DNA of 64,000 nt, taken from Actinokineospora iranica. Its GTDB lineage: Bacteria > Actinomycetota > Actinomycetes > Mycobacteriales > Pseudonocardiaceae. Each line of letters opens with the position of its first letter. Position 1 is the first letter of the stretch. The notes beneath the pieces are model-generated. The model was not told the origin of the DNA and ran no database searches. It saw only the letters and a program-made list of their open reading frames with translations. Location: assembly GCF_900101685.1 (NCBI RefSeq), contig NZ_FMZZ01000009.1, positions 62,001-126,000 on the forward strand. Direction: 5' to 3'. Of this stretch, positions 52,627 through 62,487 are shown one piece after another. The position numbers were made by a program, and so were the translations under genes.

Positions 52627-53550
52627 ATGTCCCACCCGCAGCAGCCGGGTCAGTTCGGTCCCCCGCAGCCGTACCACCCGGGGCAGCCGATGCCGCCCGG
52701 TGGCCAGCAGCCGCCGCCGTACGGGCAGCCGCAGCAGGCCCAGCCCTATGGGCAGCAGCCCCCGCCGCCGTACGGCCAGCAGCCCCAGCAGCCCGGTCAG
52801 CCCTACGGCCAGCCCCAGGGACCCGGCCAGCCCTACGGCCAGCCTCAGGAGCCCGGCCAGCCCTACGGCCAGCAGCCTGGCCAGCCGTACGGCCAGCCCC
52901 AGGACCCAGGTCAGCCCTACGGCCAGCCCGGTCAGCCCTATGGGCAGCAGCCTCCGCCGCCGTACGGGCAGCAGCCGCACCCTGGTTTCCCGCCCGCGCC
53001 GCCGGAGGGCGGCGGTGGCGCGCCCAAGAGCAAGGCCAAGGTCATCCGGCTGGTCGTCGGCCTCGTCGTGGTGGCCGCGATCGGCATCGCCGTGTTCGCC
53101 TTCTCCGGCACCTCCGCGGCGAGCGCCGAGCCGGGGGACTGCATCAAGGTCAACAGCGCCGACGCCAACGACGCCGACGTCGAGAAGATCGACTGCGCCA
53201 AGCCGGAGGCCGTCTACAAGGTCGGCAAGAAGCTCGACTCCAGCGTCGGCGACTGCGGCGAGTTCTACGAGGAATACTCCGAGCGCAGGACGGGCAGGCG
53301 CAGCAGCGGCAAGAGCTTCAAGCTGTGCCTCATGCTCAACGCCAAGGAAGGCGACTGCTTCGACAACGTCGTGGGCACGAACACCGCGGGCAAGGCCGTC
53401 CGGGTGTCCTGCGCGGGCGGCAGCGCCGAGGTCAAGGTCGCGGCCGTGATCAACGGCAAGGCCGACGAGAACGCGTGCTCCCGTGACGTCGACAGCGCGT
53501 ACATCTACAGCCAGCCCGCCACGACGCTGTGCTTCAAGCGCGTCAAATAG
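52627..53550 (+). CDS. LppU/SCO3897-type protein with a Gly-Pro-Tyr-Gln repeat region
   Basis: The 307-residue protein starts with about 130 residues of PQQPGQPYGQ-type repeats (mostly PGQPYGQP units). One membrane helix follows (VIRLVVGLVVVAAIGIAVFAFSG). The extracytoplasmic Cys-rich domain (EPGDCIKVNS, IDCAKPEAVYKVGKKL, LCLMLNAKEGDCF) is paralogous to the protein encoded at 51962. The repeat segment is cytoplasmic by topology and probably disordered. The ATG follows an ACGAGGTG ribosome site. Confidence 0.85.
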   Translation: MSHPQQPGQFGPPQPYHPGQPMPPGGQQPPPYGQPQQAQPYGQQPPPPYGQQPQQPGQPYGQPQGPGQPYGQPQEPGQPYGQQPGQPYGQPQDPGQPYGQPGQPYGQQPPPPYGQQPHPGFPPAPPEGGGGAPKSKAKVIRLVVGLVVVAAIGIAVFAFSGTSAASAEPGDCIKVNSADANDADVEKIDCAKPEAVYKVGKKLDSSVGDCGEFYEEYSERRTGRRSSGKSFKLCLMLNAKEGDCFDNVVGTNTAGKAVRVSCAGGSAEVKVAAVINGKADENACSRDVDSAYIYSQPATTLCFKRVK

Positions 53551-53750
53551 GCGACCCAGCATGCAGAGGGACTCACACTGCCGCCCTTTCTGTTTTCCCT
53601 GAAAACGATTTCTTTAATGCCCATCTTGGATTGGTTAACCAGGCCATATGGGCATTGACGTACGACAGCTTGACCACCCCTCGATCAAGCTGGTAGTCTA
53701 AAGTTGCGCTTGGCGCTCGATCGGACATGATAAATGGGGGTTTATTTAGT

Positions 53751-54053
53751 ATGGCTACTTTTCGACGTTTCGCCACTGCCGCTCTGCTTGCGGGAGCATT
53801 GTCCCTGACCTGTACATCTTGGGCTTCCGCCGAGTCCGGTCAGCGTGATGGTGAAGTCGGCGGTTTGACTGCGGCGCAGTGTCAGAAGTATTTGGCCGAT
53901 GCGGGTTACGTGGTCGGTAACGATGTCATCAACGCGTGCGCCAAGGCGGCCGGTGGGGATTTGGGGGATTTCAACGCCTGTTCGCTTTCGCTTCAGTTCA
54001 TTGGCGTTGCCCACGAGGACGCCACAATCGCCTGTCGCCTCGCCCTGCCGTGA
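53751..54053 (+). CDS. Small secreted protein with an internal Cys repeat
   Basis: The 100-residue protein has a signal peptide (ATAALLAGALSLTCTSWASA, cleavage near AESG). A mature part of about 70 residues has four Cys in two similar repeats: C-x18-AC-x2-A (AAQCQKYLADAGY to INACAKA) and C-x17-C-x2-A (FNACSLSLQFIGV to TIACRLA). It is probably extracellular with two disulfides. The ATG at 53751 is chosen over 53727 because a GGGGG ribosome site lies between them. The gene is AT-richer than average and ends at a good terminator. Confidence 0.72.
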   Translation: MATFRRFATAALLAGALSLTCTSWASAESGQRDGEVGGLTAAQCQKYLADAGYVVGNDVINACAKAAGGDLGDFNACSLSLQFIGVAHEDATIACRLALP

Positions 54054-54911
54054 ATCAATAAGCTTCATTAAGGGTACATCCCACTGGTCGATACGTGGTG
54101 GAGTTATCGGTATTAGATAAACAACTGGAGTGGGTCACAACTTCGCGTGCCGAGGTGTGGCCCACTCTATTTTCGGCCGGTGTCGCACATTGCTCATCGG
54201 GATTTGGTGACGCATAGGTATATGGAGTCTTAATTCAAGATCCCAAAGTGGTTGAGAAGAAGGGAAAACCTCGGGCCGCTTCAAGGCTTCGCGGTAGTTG
54301 GAGCAGGAGCGACGTTAGTCAGTATGCAGGATTCGCCATGATTTGAAGTGAGAGGCCACGCGTTCGTTGGGAGCGCTGAGATGGGTTGCCTTCTTTGCCT
54401 CGTTTGCTCAACTCCCTGCGCTCGCGACGATCGTGTCGACGATGACGGGTGTGATCGCGATAGTGTAGGGTAAACTTGGTGGCCGTATTTCGGTAAAACT
54501 TTGACCCGTTGGGAAAACCTTTCATCGTCGCGTTAATTCGGTTGCCCGATCGCGGATTTCATCCTCAACTCGTAGAGAAATCGGCGACGAAAGCTGTCAA
54601 GGGGGGCTGTCTCCTGTGCGGTTAAGGAGGTGGCGGAGGGAGTGCTCATCAAAATTACCAAAGAACCAGCTCCGGTTTGGCTATCTTTGTGTCGAATGCG
54701 CCCATTTCGCCACATCTGCTTCATTCGCCATGAGGCCGTTCACTTGATTTCATGGCAGGTCTCAAGATAGAGAGATTTTCTCGACAGGTTCAGCAAGTGC
54801 AGCCTGAACTGGACGTGCAGACGACGAGAGTGCGTGCGTCAAGCCCTACTAATGTGCTGGCGTGTCGATCACTCAGACCTCGCTTGTTATCGGCACACCT
54901 TGACTGGATGG
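54054..54911. other. AT-richer region without a recognisable gene
   Basis: This stretch lies between the convergent secreted-protein gene and the ABC ATPase gene. Its base composition is visibly less GC than the rest of the window. Short reading frames on the minus strand (54319-54525, 54533-54724) lack ribosome sites and family matches. It may be decayed acquired DNA. Confidence 0.6.
54128..54173 (+). terminator. Rho-independent-like terminator
   Basis: GAGTGGG-TCACA (54128-54139) pairs with TGTGG-CCCACTC (54156-54167), a 12-bp stem with one G-U pair, followed by TATTTT. It ends the secreted-protein transcript. Confidence 0.75.
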
Positions 54912-55700
54912 TCAAATAAGTTTCGCATCCTCAATGTGAGAAGCGCCACGCAGCAGTTCCGCGACCTTGGCCCGCAGGTCCACGAACGTCTCGCTGGCCC
55001 GGGTCTTGATCTGGTCGCGGGCGTCGCCGAGGTCGACGGGGAGGTCGGCGACCACCGAGGCGGGGGACTTGGTCAGGACCAGCACCCGGTCGCCGAGGTA
55101 GACGCTCTCATCGATGTCGTGGGTGACCAGCAGGACCGTGGTGTCCTGTTCGCGGCGCACGCGCAGCAGCAGGTCCTCCAGCTCGAACCGGGTCTGCGCG
55201 TCGACGGAGGCGAACGGCTCGTCCATGAGCAGTAGCGACGGCCGGTACGCCAGCGCCCGCGCGATGGCGACCCGCTGCTGCATCCCGCCGGAAAGCTGTC
55301 CCGGGTGCTTGCGCCCGGCCTGGTCCAACCCGACCGACGCCAGTGCCTCCCTGGCCCGCGCGGCCCGCTGCGACCGCGGGAGCCCGCGCAGCGGGAACTC
55401 CACGTTGCGCTGCACCGTCAGCCACGGGAACAGCGACCGGCTGTAGTCCTGGAACACGACCGCCAGCTCGGACGGCACCCCGTCGACGCGGGTCCCGCGC
55501 AGGCTTACCGTGCCGCGGGTAGGCGTGATCAGGCCCGCGATCGCGCGGAGCAGAGTGGACTTACCGCAACCCGACGGCCCCACGACGCACACGAGTTCAC
55601 CCGCGTCGACGGTGAAGCTGAGGCCGTCGACCGCGTTGTGCGCGCCGTCCTTGCCCGGATAGGTGTGTCCGAGATCGGCGACTTCGAGCATGGTGGGCAC
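54912..55700 (-). CDS. ABC ATPase of an NMT1/SsuA-type uptake system
   Basis: The 262-residue ATPase has Walker A GPSGCGKST, the SsuB/TauB-like switch FQDYSRSLFPWLTVQRNV, signature LSGGMQQRVAIARAL, Walker B LLLMDEPFASVD and H-loop LLVTHDIDE. These match ATPases of nitrate/sulfonate/taurine-type importers. The GTG at 55700 has a GGAGG ribosome site. It is the last gene of the operon. Confidence 0.92.
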   Translation of the reverse strand: MPTMLEVADLGHTYPGKDGAHNAVDGLSFTVDAGELVCVVGPSGCGKSTLLRAIAGLITPTRGTVSLRGTRVDGVPSELAVVFQDYSRSLFPWLTVQRNVEFPLRGLPRSQRAARAREALASVGLDQAGRKHPGQLSGGMQQRVAIARALAYRPSLLLMDEPFASVDAQTRFELEDLLLRVRREQDTTVLLVTHDIDESVYLGDRVLVLTKSPASVVADLPVDLGDARDQIKTRASETFVDLRAKVAELLRGASHIEDAKLI

Positions 55701-55701
55701 G

Positions 55702-56484
55702 TCATCCTCCGGTGGCGCTCGACCGGGCTTCGAGGGAGTGCCGCGGCTGCCAGGCCAGCGCGCGCCGCTCGAAGGCCAGCAGCAGGGTGTTGAACAGGTA
55801 GCCGAGCACGCCGAGCAGCACGATCCACGCCCACATGGCGGGCAGCTCGTAGTCCCGCTGGGCGCGCACGAGCTGGTTGCCGATGCCGTTCACCGAGCCG
55901 ACCAGCTCGGCGACGACCATCAGGATCAGCGCGATGGACAGGCTCAGCCGCAGCCCGGCGAAGATCTTCGGCGCGGCCGAGGGCAGCACGACCCCGAGCG
56001 TCCACTGGGTCCGCGACAGCCGGAACGCCCGCGCCGTGTCGACCTTGGTCGCGTCCACGCTCCGCGCGCCGTCGACGGTGTTGAGCAGCACCGGCCAGAC
56101 GGTGCCGAAGACGATCGTGGGCAGCTGCATGGTGGTGATCCCGACCGAGGCCACGAAGAACGGCACCAGCAGCGGCGGCGGGATGGACCGCATGAAGGTG
56201 AAGACCGCGCCCAGGTAAGCCATGGCGGGCCGGGACCGGCCGAGCAGGATGCCCAGCGCGACGCCGATGGCCGCGGCGAGCGCCCAGCCGAGCAGCATCC
56301 GCCCGACCCCGGGGGCGATGTGGTCGAAGAAGGCCGGGGAGAACCAGAGCGTGCCCGCGGTCTGGGCGATGGTCGACGGCGGCGGGAAGAACCGGTCGCC
56401 CGCCTGCCGGGTGGCCAGTTCCCACAGGGCGACCGCGACGGCGAAGCAGGCCCAGCGCTGCGCGATCCGCTTGAGCGCGCTCAC
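55702..56484 (-). CDS. ABC permease, SsuC/TauC-like
   Basis: The 260-residue permease has about six hydrophobic helices and the inner-membrane-component EAA-like loop GARSVDATKVDTARAFRLSRTQWTLGVVLPSAAPKIFAGLRLS. It is one of two permease genes in the operon, so the importer is heterodimeric. Its start is GTG at 56484. The upstream neighbour is the second permease. Confidence 0.9.
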   Translation of the reverse strand: MSALKRIAQRWACFAVAVALWELATRQAGDRFFPPPSTIAQTAGTLWFSPAFFDHIAPGVGRMLLGWALAAAIGVALGILLGRSRPAMAYLGAVFTFMRSIPPPLLVPFFVASVGITTMQLPTIVFGTVWPVLLNTVDGARSVDATKVDTARAFRLSRTQWTLGVVLPSAAPKIFAGLRLSLSIALILMVVAELVGSVNGIGNQLVRAQRDYELPAMWAWIVLLGVLGYLFNTLLLAFERRALAWQPRHSLEARSSATGG

Positions 56485-56554
56485 AGGGCCACCTCACGAG
56501 TTCGGTGGCCCCGCGCGCCTACCCGCTGTGTCGTTTGTTCGCTCGCAAGCTCGT

Positions 56555-57328
56555 TCACCGTAGGCCGTCCGCCGACACGTTCCAGGCGAACACCGCGCGG
56601 TGCAGCCATTCCAGCCCGGAGTTCGCGGCGAACCCGATGAGCCCGGCCAGCACCGTTCCCGCGAGGACCTCGTCCATGTGCGCCCCGCCGCTGCTCGCCG
56701 CCAGGATGAACTGCCCGAGCCCGATAGCGCCGCCCGCGAACAATTCCGTGCTGATCACCACGGCAAGGGAAATCGCGAACGACAACCGCACGCCGGTAAG
56801 CACGAACGGCGCGGCGCTCGGTAGCGCTACCCGAGTCAGGACAGCGAGCCTTCCCGTGCCGAACGCGCGGGCGGTTTCCACGTGCAGCGGATCGATCTCG
56901 TCGAGGGCGTACATGGTGTTGAACAGGATCGGCCAGAGCGCGCCGTAGACCGCGAGGGTGACCTTGGTGTCCGGCCCGGTGCCGAAGGTCAGCAGCGCCA
57001 ACGGGATCAGCGCCACCGACGGGATCGGCCGCAGGAACTCCACGATCGTCATCGTCGCCCTGCGCACTGGCGGGAAGCTGCCGAGCACGAGCCCGGCGGG
57101 CACCGCGATCAGCACCGCGATGCCCAGCGCGAGCAGGGTGGCCGCGACCGTGGCCACGACCGCCCGCAGGAACACCGGGTCGCCGAGCAGGCGGACCAGG
57201 GTCGGGAACACCACGCTGGGCGGGCGCAGGTAATGGGCGGGGACCAGGTCGCTCCGGCTCGCCGCTTCCCAGACCGCGAAGAGGCAGGCCAGGCCGGTCA
57301 GGCTCGCGGGAACGCGCGGTGTGCGCAC
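56555..57328 (-). CDS. ABC permease, second subunit of the SsuC-like pair
   Basis: The 257-residue permease resembles its neighbour: six helices and the EAA-like loop DEIDPLHVETARAFGTGRLAVLTRVALPSAAPFVLTGVRLS. The two share topology but not close sequence. It is separated from the downstream permease by 70 bp and from the binding-protein gene by 21 bp. Confidence 0.9.
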   Translation of the reverse strand: MRTPRVPASLTGLACLFAVWEAASRSDLVPAHYLRPPSVVFPTLVRLLGDPVFLRAVVATVAATLLALGIAVLIAVPAGLVLGSFPPVRRATMTIVEFLRPIPSVALIPLALLTFGTGPDTKVTLAVYGALWPILFNTMYALDEIDPLHVETARAFGTGRLAVLTRVALPSAAPFVLTGVRLSFAISLAVVISTELFAGGAIGLGQFILAASSGGAHMDEVLAGTVLAGLIGFAANSGLEWLHRAVFAWNVSADGLR

Positions 57329-57349
57329 GCTTCGCTCAGCGCTTGCCCG

Positions 57350-58375
57350 TCACCTGCCCGACTTCTGGATCATGGTCGACACGTCGAGGTGCCCCTTGAT
57401 CACGCCGAAGTCCTCCATCAGGTTGGCCACCCGCTGGATGCGGTTGGCCTCAAGCGATGTCGAGTAGGTGGAGATGGTGACCAGCTGCGCGGTCTGCGGG
57501 TCGATCTTGGCGTACTTGACGAACATGGGCTCGATCTTGGCCCGGTCGGTGGCCTCCGCCTGCGCCTTGGCCAGGCCGCGCTGGAAGGCGGCCAGCGTGT
57601 TCGGGCTGGTGGTGGCGAACTTGCCCGCGCCGCCCACGGCGACGTAGCCGGACATCGGGATCTCCGCCGTCGGACCGGAGGCCGCGTCGAACACCGGGGT
57701 GGCGCCGAGCTGCTTCATCGCGGTGGTCACCCAGGGCTCCACCAGGACCGCGCCGTCGACTTCGCCGCGCTCCATGGCCGGGATCATCTCCGGGAACGGC
57801 AGTTCCACCCAGTTGATCGTGGAGGTCTCGACGTCGAGGGTCTTGAGGACCGACATCGGGGCCAGGTCGGTGAAGCTGCGTCGGGCGGTGATGGCGATCC
57901 GCTTGCCGGGGGCGTCGGAGGGCTTGCGGAACGACGAGTTCGGCGGGGCGACGACGACCATGTGCCCTGGCTTCGCGCTGAGCGCGTCGGCGACGATCTT
58001 GAACTCGGCGAGCTGCTTGCTCTGCGCGAGCAGCGGCGCCGGGTAGGCGGTGAAGGCGATGTCGAGGTCGCCGTTGAGGACGCCGTTGATGCTGGTCTGG
58101 CCGGAGGCCATGACGACGGCCTCGACGTCGAGGCCCTGCTCCTTGAAGTACCCCTGCTCGATCGCCAGGTAGAACGGGGCGACGTCGACGACGGGCAGCA
58201 CGCCCACCTTGATCTTGGCCTTCTCCACTCCGCCCGCTCCCTGGCCGGAACCGGACCCCTCGTCGTCCCCGCCGAGCAGCCCGCAACCGCTCGCGGTGGC
58301 GAGCACCGTGAGCGCGAGCGCCGCGAGCGGCAGGCGGCCGAGGAAGGACCGCCGGGTGGTAACGCTTCGGAGCAT
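57350..58375 (-). CDS. NMT1/SsuA-type substrate-binding lipoprotein
   Basis: The 341-residue protein has a twin-Arg-like start (TTRRSFLGRLPLAALALTVLATASGC) with a lipobox SGC. The NMT1/THI5-like fold follows (KIKVGVLPVVDVAPFYLAIEQGYFKEQGLDVEAVVMASGQTSI). Relatives bind sulfonates, nitrate, HMP or riboflavin precursors. No ligand can be assigned; an aromatic or sulfonate ligand is possible. It heads the operon divergent from the conservon, with a 537-bp shared upstream region. Confidence 0.88.
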   Translation of the reverse strand: MLRSVTTRRSFLGRLPLAALALTVLATASGCGLLGGDDEGSGSGQGAGGVEKAKIKVGVLPVVDVAPFYLAIEQGYFKEQGLDVEAVVMASGQTSINGVLNGDLDIAFTAYPAPLLAQSKQLAEFKIVADALSAKPGHMVVVAPPNSSFRKPSDAPGKRIAITARRSFTDLAPMSVLKTLDVETSTINWVELPFPEMIPAMERGEVDGAVLVEPWVTTAMKQLGATPVFDAASGPTAEIPMSGYVAVGGAGKFATTSPNTLAAFQRGLAKAQAEATDRAKIEPMFVKYAKIDPQTAQLVTISTYSTSLEANRIQRVANLMEDFGVIKGHLDVSTMIQKSGR

Positions 58376-58912
58376 TGGAGCCTCTCCTCGTCGGAGCTGG
58401 TCGTTGTCAGCCGGTGGTTGTCGCTGCGTTGCCCCCTGGACACCAGGTCGCACTCTAGAGACAGGAGAGTCCATGTCACAATGAGTGCACACAGGATGCC
58501 GTGCGGTGAACTCTCTCACTGAATCAGGGGCTCGTGTTGCCCCGTGTGGGGGTATTGTGCAGGAGGTCAGGCCGTGTTTCCACGGCCCGTAGCGAAACGG
58601 GACGACAGGGCTCGATGAGTCATCCATCCGGGCGAGGTAGCCGGAGCTGGGCCTCCGCGCGACGTCACGTCAGCATTGTGATGCACAGGTCAACCATCTG
58701 GCACCGCCTGTGACTATGCCCTGGAAGGGTTACATCGTGACGTAGACTTCGCTACCTTCTGTGTTCACAGTGAGGCGTAGGCTCAACTGAGTCGCAGGCA
58801 GAGCAGAGGCGACTGCTCAGCGCGTCCATGGTGTGCCGTGCCTTCGACTGGGTAGTTGTCCGTTAGAGCTGGCCAACGAGAGTAACGGGCTACTGGCTCA
58901 GATGCAGGGAGT
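58376..58912. other. Divergent control region between the ABC importer and the conservon
   Basis: This 537-bp non-coding stretch must hold promoters for both operons. I see dyad-like pieces (for example TGTCACAATGAGTGCACA near 58473 and TGTGTTCACAGTGAGG near 58760) but no confident promoter. No gene is seen. Confidence 0.55.
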
Positions 58913-61900
58913 GTGCTGGCTGTGCCCGATCACACCGCTGGGGTGTATTCAGGCCCAGGGAAAGACGGTGGTGGCGCCGTGTCGGACCTAGAGGTTGGCG
59001 CGGCCGCCAACGCGAAAGCCGCCGGTCGCAAGACTGTCGAGGGCGGTTCGCGATGGCGGCTGCGCAACTGGCGTCTGCGCACCAAGCTGGTCGCCGTCCT
59101 GATGGTCCCGGTCCTCACCGCCGTCGCCCTCGGCGTGTTCCGCGCGGCCAGCGAACTCGACCGGGCCGACACCTTCGACGAGGCCGCCGCCGCCATCTCC
59201 AACACCCTCGACGTCGTCGCCTTCGTCCACGAGTTGCAGGCCGAGCGGAACCTGGTCGTCGCCTTCGTCGCGGGCAACCGCGCGGGCGACCCCGGCCCGA
59301 TGCAGGGGCAGATCGAGAAGACCAACGCCAGCCTCGCCCGGCTCGGCCAGGCCGTGGACAACGCCACCTTCGCCACCGGCGGCATCCTGCAGCGGCTCGC
59401 CAACCGGCTCAAGGCCATCGCCGCCGTCCGCAACGCCGCCCTGTCCAGCGCCTACCCCGACGTCGGCGTCTACCAGTCCTACACCTCGCTGCTGGAAAGC
59501 GTGCTCTCCGCTGGCGCCGAGTTCACCGCCTCGCTCGCCCAGCCCGAGATCGCCCGGCTCGCCGCGGCGTCGCTGGCCATCGTCGAGGGCAAGGAGTTCC
59601 TCGGCCAGCAGAACTCCATCCTGATGATCGCCGGGGCGCGCAACGCCTTCCCGGCGAGTATGCTGGACGAGGCCCGCGCGGCCGAGGCCAGCTTCGACGC
59701 CTCGATCGCCAACTTCCGCGCGAACGCCGACATCCGCGAGAGCCAGTTCTACTCGGACACCTTCAGCGGCGCCCAGGTCGACGACCGCGAGCGCATCATG
59801 CGGACCGCGCTGAACCGCGCCGACCGGGGCACCGACCTGGGCATCCCGCAGGACCGGCTGCTCAACGACGCGCAGGTGACCGCGGACTCGCTGCGCAAGG
59901 TCGAGATCTTCCTGCTGACCAAGCTGCGCAACCACGCCCTGGACTCGGCGAGCGTGGCCAAGGGCATCGCGTGGCGCGACGCCGTGATCGTGCTGCTGGC
60001 CATCCTGGCCGCGCTGGCGGTCACCTTCGTGGTCTCCCGCTCGCTGCTGGTGCCGCTGCGGGTGCTGCGCCGCGACGCGCTCGACGTGGCGAACCGGCGG
60101 CTGCCCGAGACCGTCCAGCGCATCCTCGCCGACCCGGACCCGGTCGAGGCGTCGAAGAACGCCGTCGAGCCGGTGCCGGTGTTCACCCGCGAGGAGACCG
60201 GCCAGCTCGCCCGCTCCTTCGACGCCGTGCACGACCAGGCGGTCCGGATGGCGACCGAGCAGGCGCTGCTGCGCGACAACATCAACTCGATCTTCGTCAA
60301 CCTGTCCCGGCGCAGCCAGACCCTGGTCGAGCGCCAGCTCTCCCTCATCGACCGGCTGGAGCAGGACGAGCAGGACCCGGACCAGCTCGCCAGCCTCTTC
60401 GAGCTCGACCACCTCGCGACCCGGATGCGGCGCAACTCCGAGTCGCTGCTGGTCCTCTCCGGCTCCGGGCTGAGCCGCCAGCTCTCCCGCCCGGTGCCCG
60501 CGGCCGAGGTCGTCGGCGCCGCGGTGTCCGAGGTCGAGCAGTACGCCCGGATCGAGGTGCTCTCCGCCCCCGAGGTGTCGGTGCAGGGCCGGGCGGTCTC
60601 CGACCTGGTCCACCTGATCGCGGAACTGCTGGACAACGCGACCTCGTTCTCCGAGCCGGAGAAGAAGGTCTACGTCCGGATGGCCGTGACCAGGAAGAAG
60701 GAACTGGCCATCCAGATCACCGACTCCGGCGTCGGCATGAGCGACGAGGAGATCGAGAGCGCCAACGCCCGCCTCGCCGACCCGCCCGACCTCGACGTCG
60801 CGGTGACCCGGCGGATGGGCCTGTACGTGGTCGCCCGGCTCGCCAAGCGGCACGAGATCAAGGTCCGGCTGCGCGACAACGAGGACATCGAGGGCGGCCT
60901 CATCGCCCGCATCACCGTCCCCTCCGCCCTGGTGCAGACCGGGAGCGCGGCCCAGCCGACGAGCATCGTGGCCACCCCCGACTTCGGCGACACCGCGGTG
61001 AAGGCCAGCGGCATCGCGGGCGCGTTCAGCGGCGGCGCGGCCAAGTCGCGCTCGTCCGATGGCGGGCTGCTCAGTGAGTCCCAGGTGGACCGCCCGGTCG
61101 AGGACGTCGCCGGTTACCCGTCGTTCGACCCGCAGTTCGAGTCGCTGTTCGGGTCCGGCAACGTCGAGGACACCGGCGGGTGGGGCCCGCCCGCGTCCGC
61201 GGAGGAGATCAACGCCCGGCTCAACGGGCACGTCTTCCCGCCGCCCGAGAGCACGGACAGCCTGTTCGGCGAACCGCTGCCCGAGCCGGAGGACACCTAC
61301 GACCCGGCGGCCGAGCACACCACCGTCGAGACGCCGCGCAACGGGACCAGCGTCTACACCCCCATCACCCCGCGCGGGGGCGAGTCCGCCCCGCCGGACC
61401 GGTCCAGCCTCGACGCCCCCACCGAGCGGCTGCCGATCTACGAGGCCGTGCTCTCCCAGTGGTTCGAGGCGGGCGACACCGGCTCCACACCGCACCCGAC
61501 GACCAACGGCGGCACCGGCGCCGGGCCCGACGTGGCCGAGCAGGCCGCGACCGGCAGTGCGAACCGGACTGAGAACCGGACTGAGAACCGGACTGACACC
61601 GAGACCGAGGCCAAGGCCGACGCGGCCGCCCCGGACGACGCGACCGTCGTGACGCCCGCGGCCGAGGTCGACGTGCCCGCCGACGTGCCCGACCCGATCG
61701 CCGCCGCGAAGGCCGACGCCTGGCAGTCGCCGGGCGACGACGGGTGGCAGCGGGCGCGGGCCCTGCTGGACACCTCAGCCGACACGATGACCACAGCGGG
61801 CCTGCCCAAGCGCGTCCCCAAGGCGCACCTGGTGCCGGGCTCGGCCGCTCCCCGGGAGGAGTCCGCCGAGACAAAGGCGGCGCCTCCGCTTCCTCCCCGC

Positions 61901-62035
61901 ACCGCGGACGCCGTCCGCGGCCGCATGTCCAGCTTCCAGCAGGGGGTCCGGCGTGGCCGGCATGCCCTTATCGACGCTTACGCTGGTGACCAGACCGGTT
62001 CAGACGAGAGCCGCCTAGACGAGGAGCAGGAGTGA
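58913..62035 (+). CDS. NIT-domain sensor histidine-kinase-like protein of a conservon (CvnA-like)
   Basis: The 1040-residue protein has a first membrane helix ([18 protein letters not shown]), an extracytoplasmic nitrate/nitrite-sensing-type domain (about 70-330), a second helix ([25 protein letters not shown]), HAMP, and a GHKL ATPase with [25 protein letters not shown] and [17 protein letters not shown]. The expected DHp histidine region is atypical, as in CvnA. The C-terminal 350 residues are acidic and Pro/Thr-rich, with a [11 protein letters not shown] repeat. The start is uncertain: GTG 58913, 58922 or 58979. The stop overlaps the next start. Confidence 0.9.
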   Translation: MLAVPDHTAGVYSGPGKDGGGAVSDLEVGAAANAKAAGRKTVEGGSRWRLRNWRLRTKLVAVLMVPVLTAVALGVFRAASELDRADTFDEAAAAISNTLDVVAFVHELQAERNLVVAFVAGNRAGDPGPMQGQIEKTNASLARLGQAVDNATFATGGILQRLANRLKAIAAVRNAALSSAYPDVGVYQSYTSLLESVLSAGAEFTASLAQPEIARLAAASLAIVEGKEFLGQQNSILMIAGARNAFPASMLDEARAAEASFDASIANFRANADIRESQFYSDTFSGAQVDDRERIMRTALNRADRGTDLGIPQDRLLNDAQVTADSLRKVEIFLLTKLRNHALDSASVAKGIAWRDAVIVLLAILAALAVTFVVSRSLLVPLRVLRRDALDVANRRLPETVQRILADPDPVEASKNAVEPVPVFTREETGQLARSFDAVHDQAVRMATEQALLRDNINSIFVNLSRRSQTLVERQLSLIDRLEQDEQDPDQLASLFELDHLATRMRRNSESLLVLSGSGLSRQLSRPVPAAEVVGAAVSEVEQYARIEVLSAPEVSVQGRAVSDLVHLIAELLDNATSFSEPEKKVYVRMAVTRKKELAIQITDSGVGMSDEEIESANARLADPPDLDVAVTRRMGLYVVARLAKRHEIKVRLRDNEDIEGGLIARITVPSALVQTGSAAQPTSIVATPDFGDTAVKASGIAGAFSGGAAKSRSSDGGLLSESQVDRPVEDVAGYPSFDPQFESLFGSGNVEDTGGWGPPASAEEINARLNGHVFPPPESTDSLFGEPLPEPEDTYDPAAEHTTVETPRNGTSVYTPITPRGGESAPPDRSSLDAPTERLPIYEAVLSQWFEAGDTGSTPHPTTNGGTGAGPDVAEQAATGSANRTENRTENRTDTETEAKADAAAPDDATVVTPAAEVDVPADVPDPIAAAKADAWQSPGDDGWQRARALLDTSADTMTTAGLPKRVPKAHLVPGSAAPREESAETKAAPPLPPRTADAVRGRMSSFQQGVRRGRHALIDAYAGDQTGSDESRLDEEQE

Positions 62036-62457
62036 CGACCGCGTCAGTACAGCAGCCCGGCAGCTTCGGGTGGCTCATCACCGATTTCGTCCGCCAAGTG
62101 CCCGGCGTGGCCCACGCCGTGGTCGTGTCCGCTGACGGGCTGTTGCTCGCGGGCTCCCAAGGCCTGCCCCGCGACCGCGCCGAGCAGCTTTCCGCCGTCG
62201 CGTCCGGCCTGGTCAGCCTCACCGCAGGCGCGGCCAGGTGCTTCGAGGCGGGCGGGGTCAACCAGACCGTGGTCGAGATGGACCGCGGCTACCTGTTCCT
62301 CATGTCGATCTCCGACGGCTCGTGCCTGGCCGTGCTGGCCGCGCCGAACTGCGACATTGGCCTGGTGGCGTACGAGATGACGTTGCTGGTCGAGCGGGTC
62401 GGCCAGCAGATGACTCCGGAGCTGCGCGCGCAGCTTCAGGGCGCGCAGCGCCGGTAG
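62032..62457 (+). CDS. Roadblock/LC7 protein (CvnB-like)
   Basis: The 141-residue Roadblock/LC7 protein has the family fold: [34 protein letters not shown], then [37 protein letters not shown]. In conservons this subunit modulates the GTPase. The GTG overlaps the kinase stop (GTGA). Confidence 0.93.
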   Translation: MTTASVQQPGSFGWLITDFVRQVPGVAHAVVVSADGLLLAGSQGLPRDRAEQLSAVASGLVSLTAGAARCFEAGGVNQTVVEMDRGYLFLMSISDGSCLAVLAAPNCDIGLVAYEMTLLVERVGQQMTPELRAQLQGAQRR

Positions 62458-62487
62458 CGGCGGTCGAGACGGCGGGGTGAACACACG

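Noticed and set aside
53573-53776. Minus-strand 67-codon frame overlapping the secreted-protein start
   Set aside because: It is antisense to a gene with signal peptide, ribosome site and terminator, and has no evidence of its own.
54319-54724. Two short minus-strand reading frames in the AT-rich island
   Set aside because: They have no ribosome site, family match or neighbour support, and may be chance frames in less GC-rich DNA.
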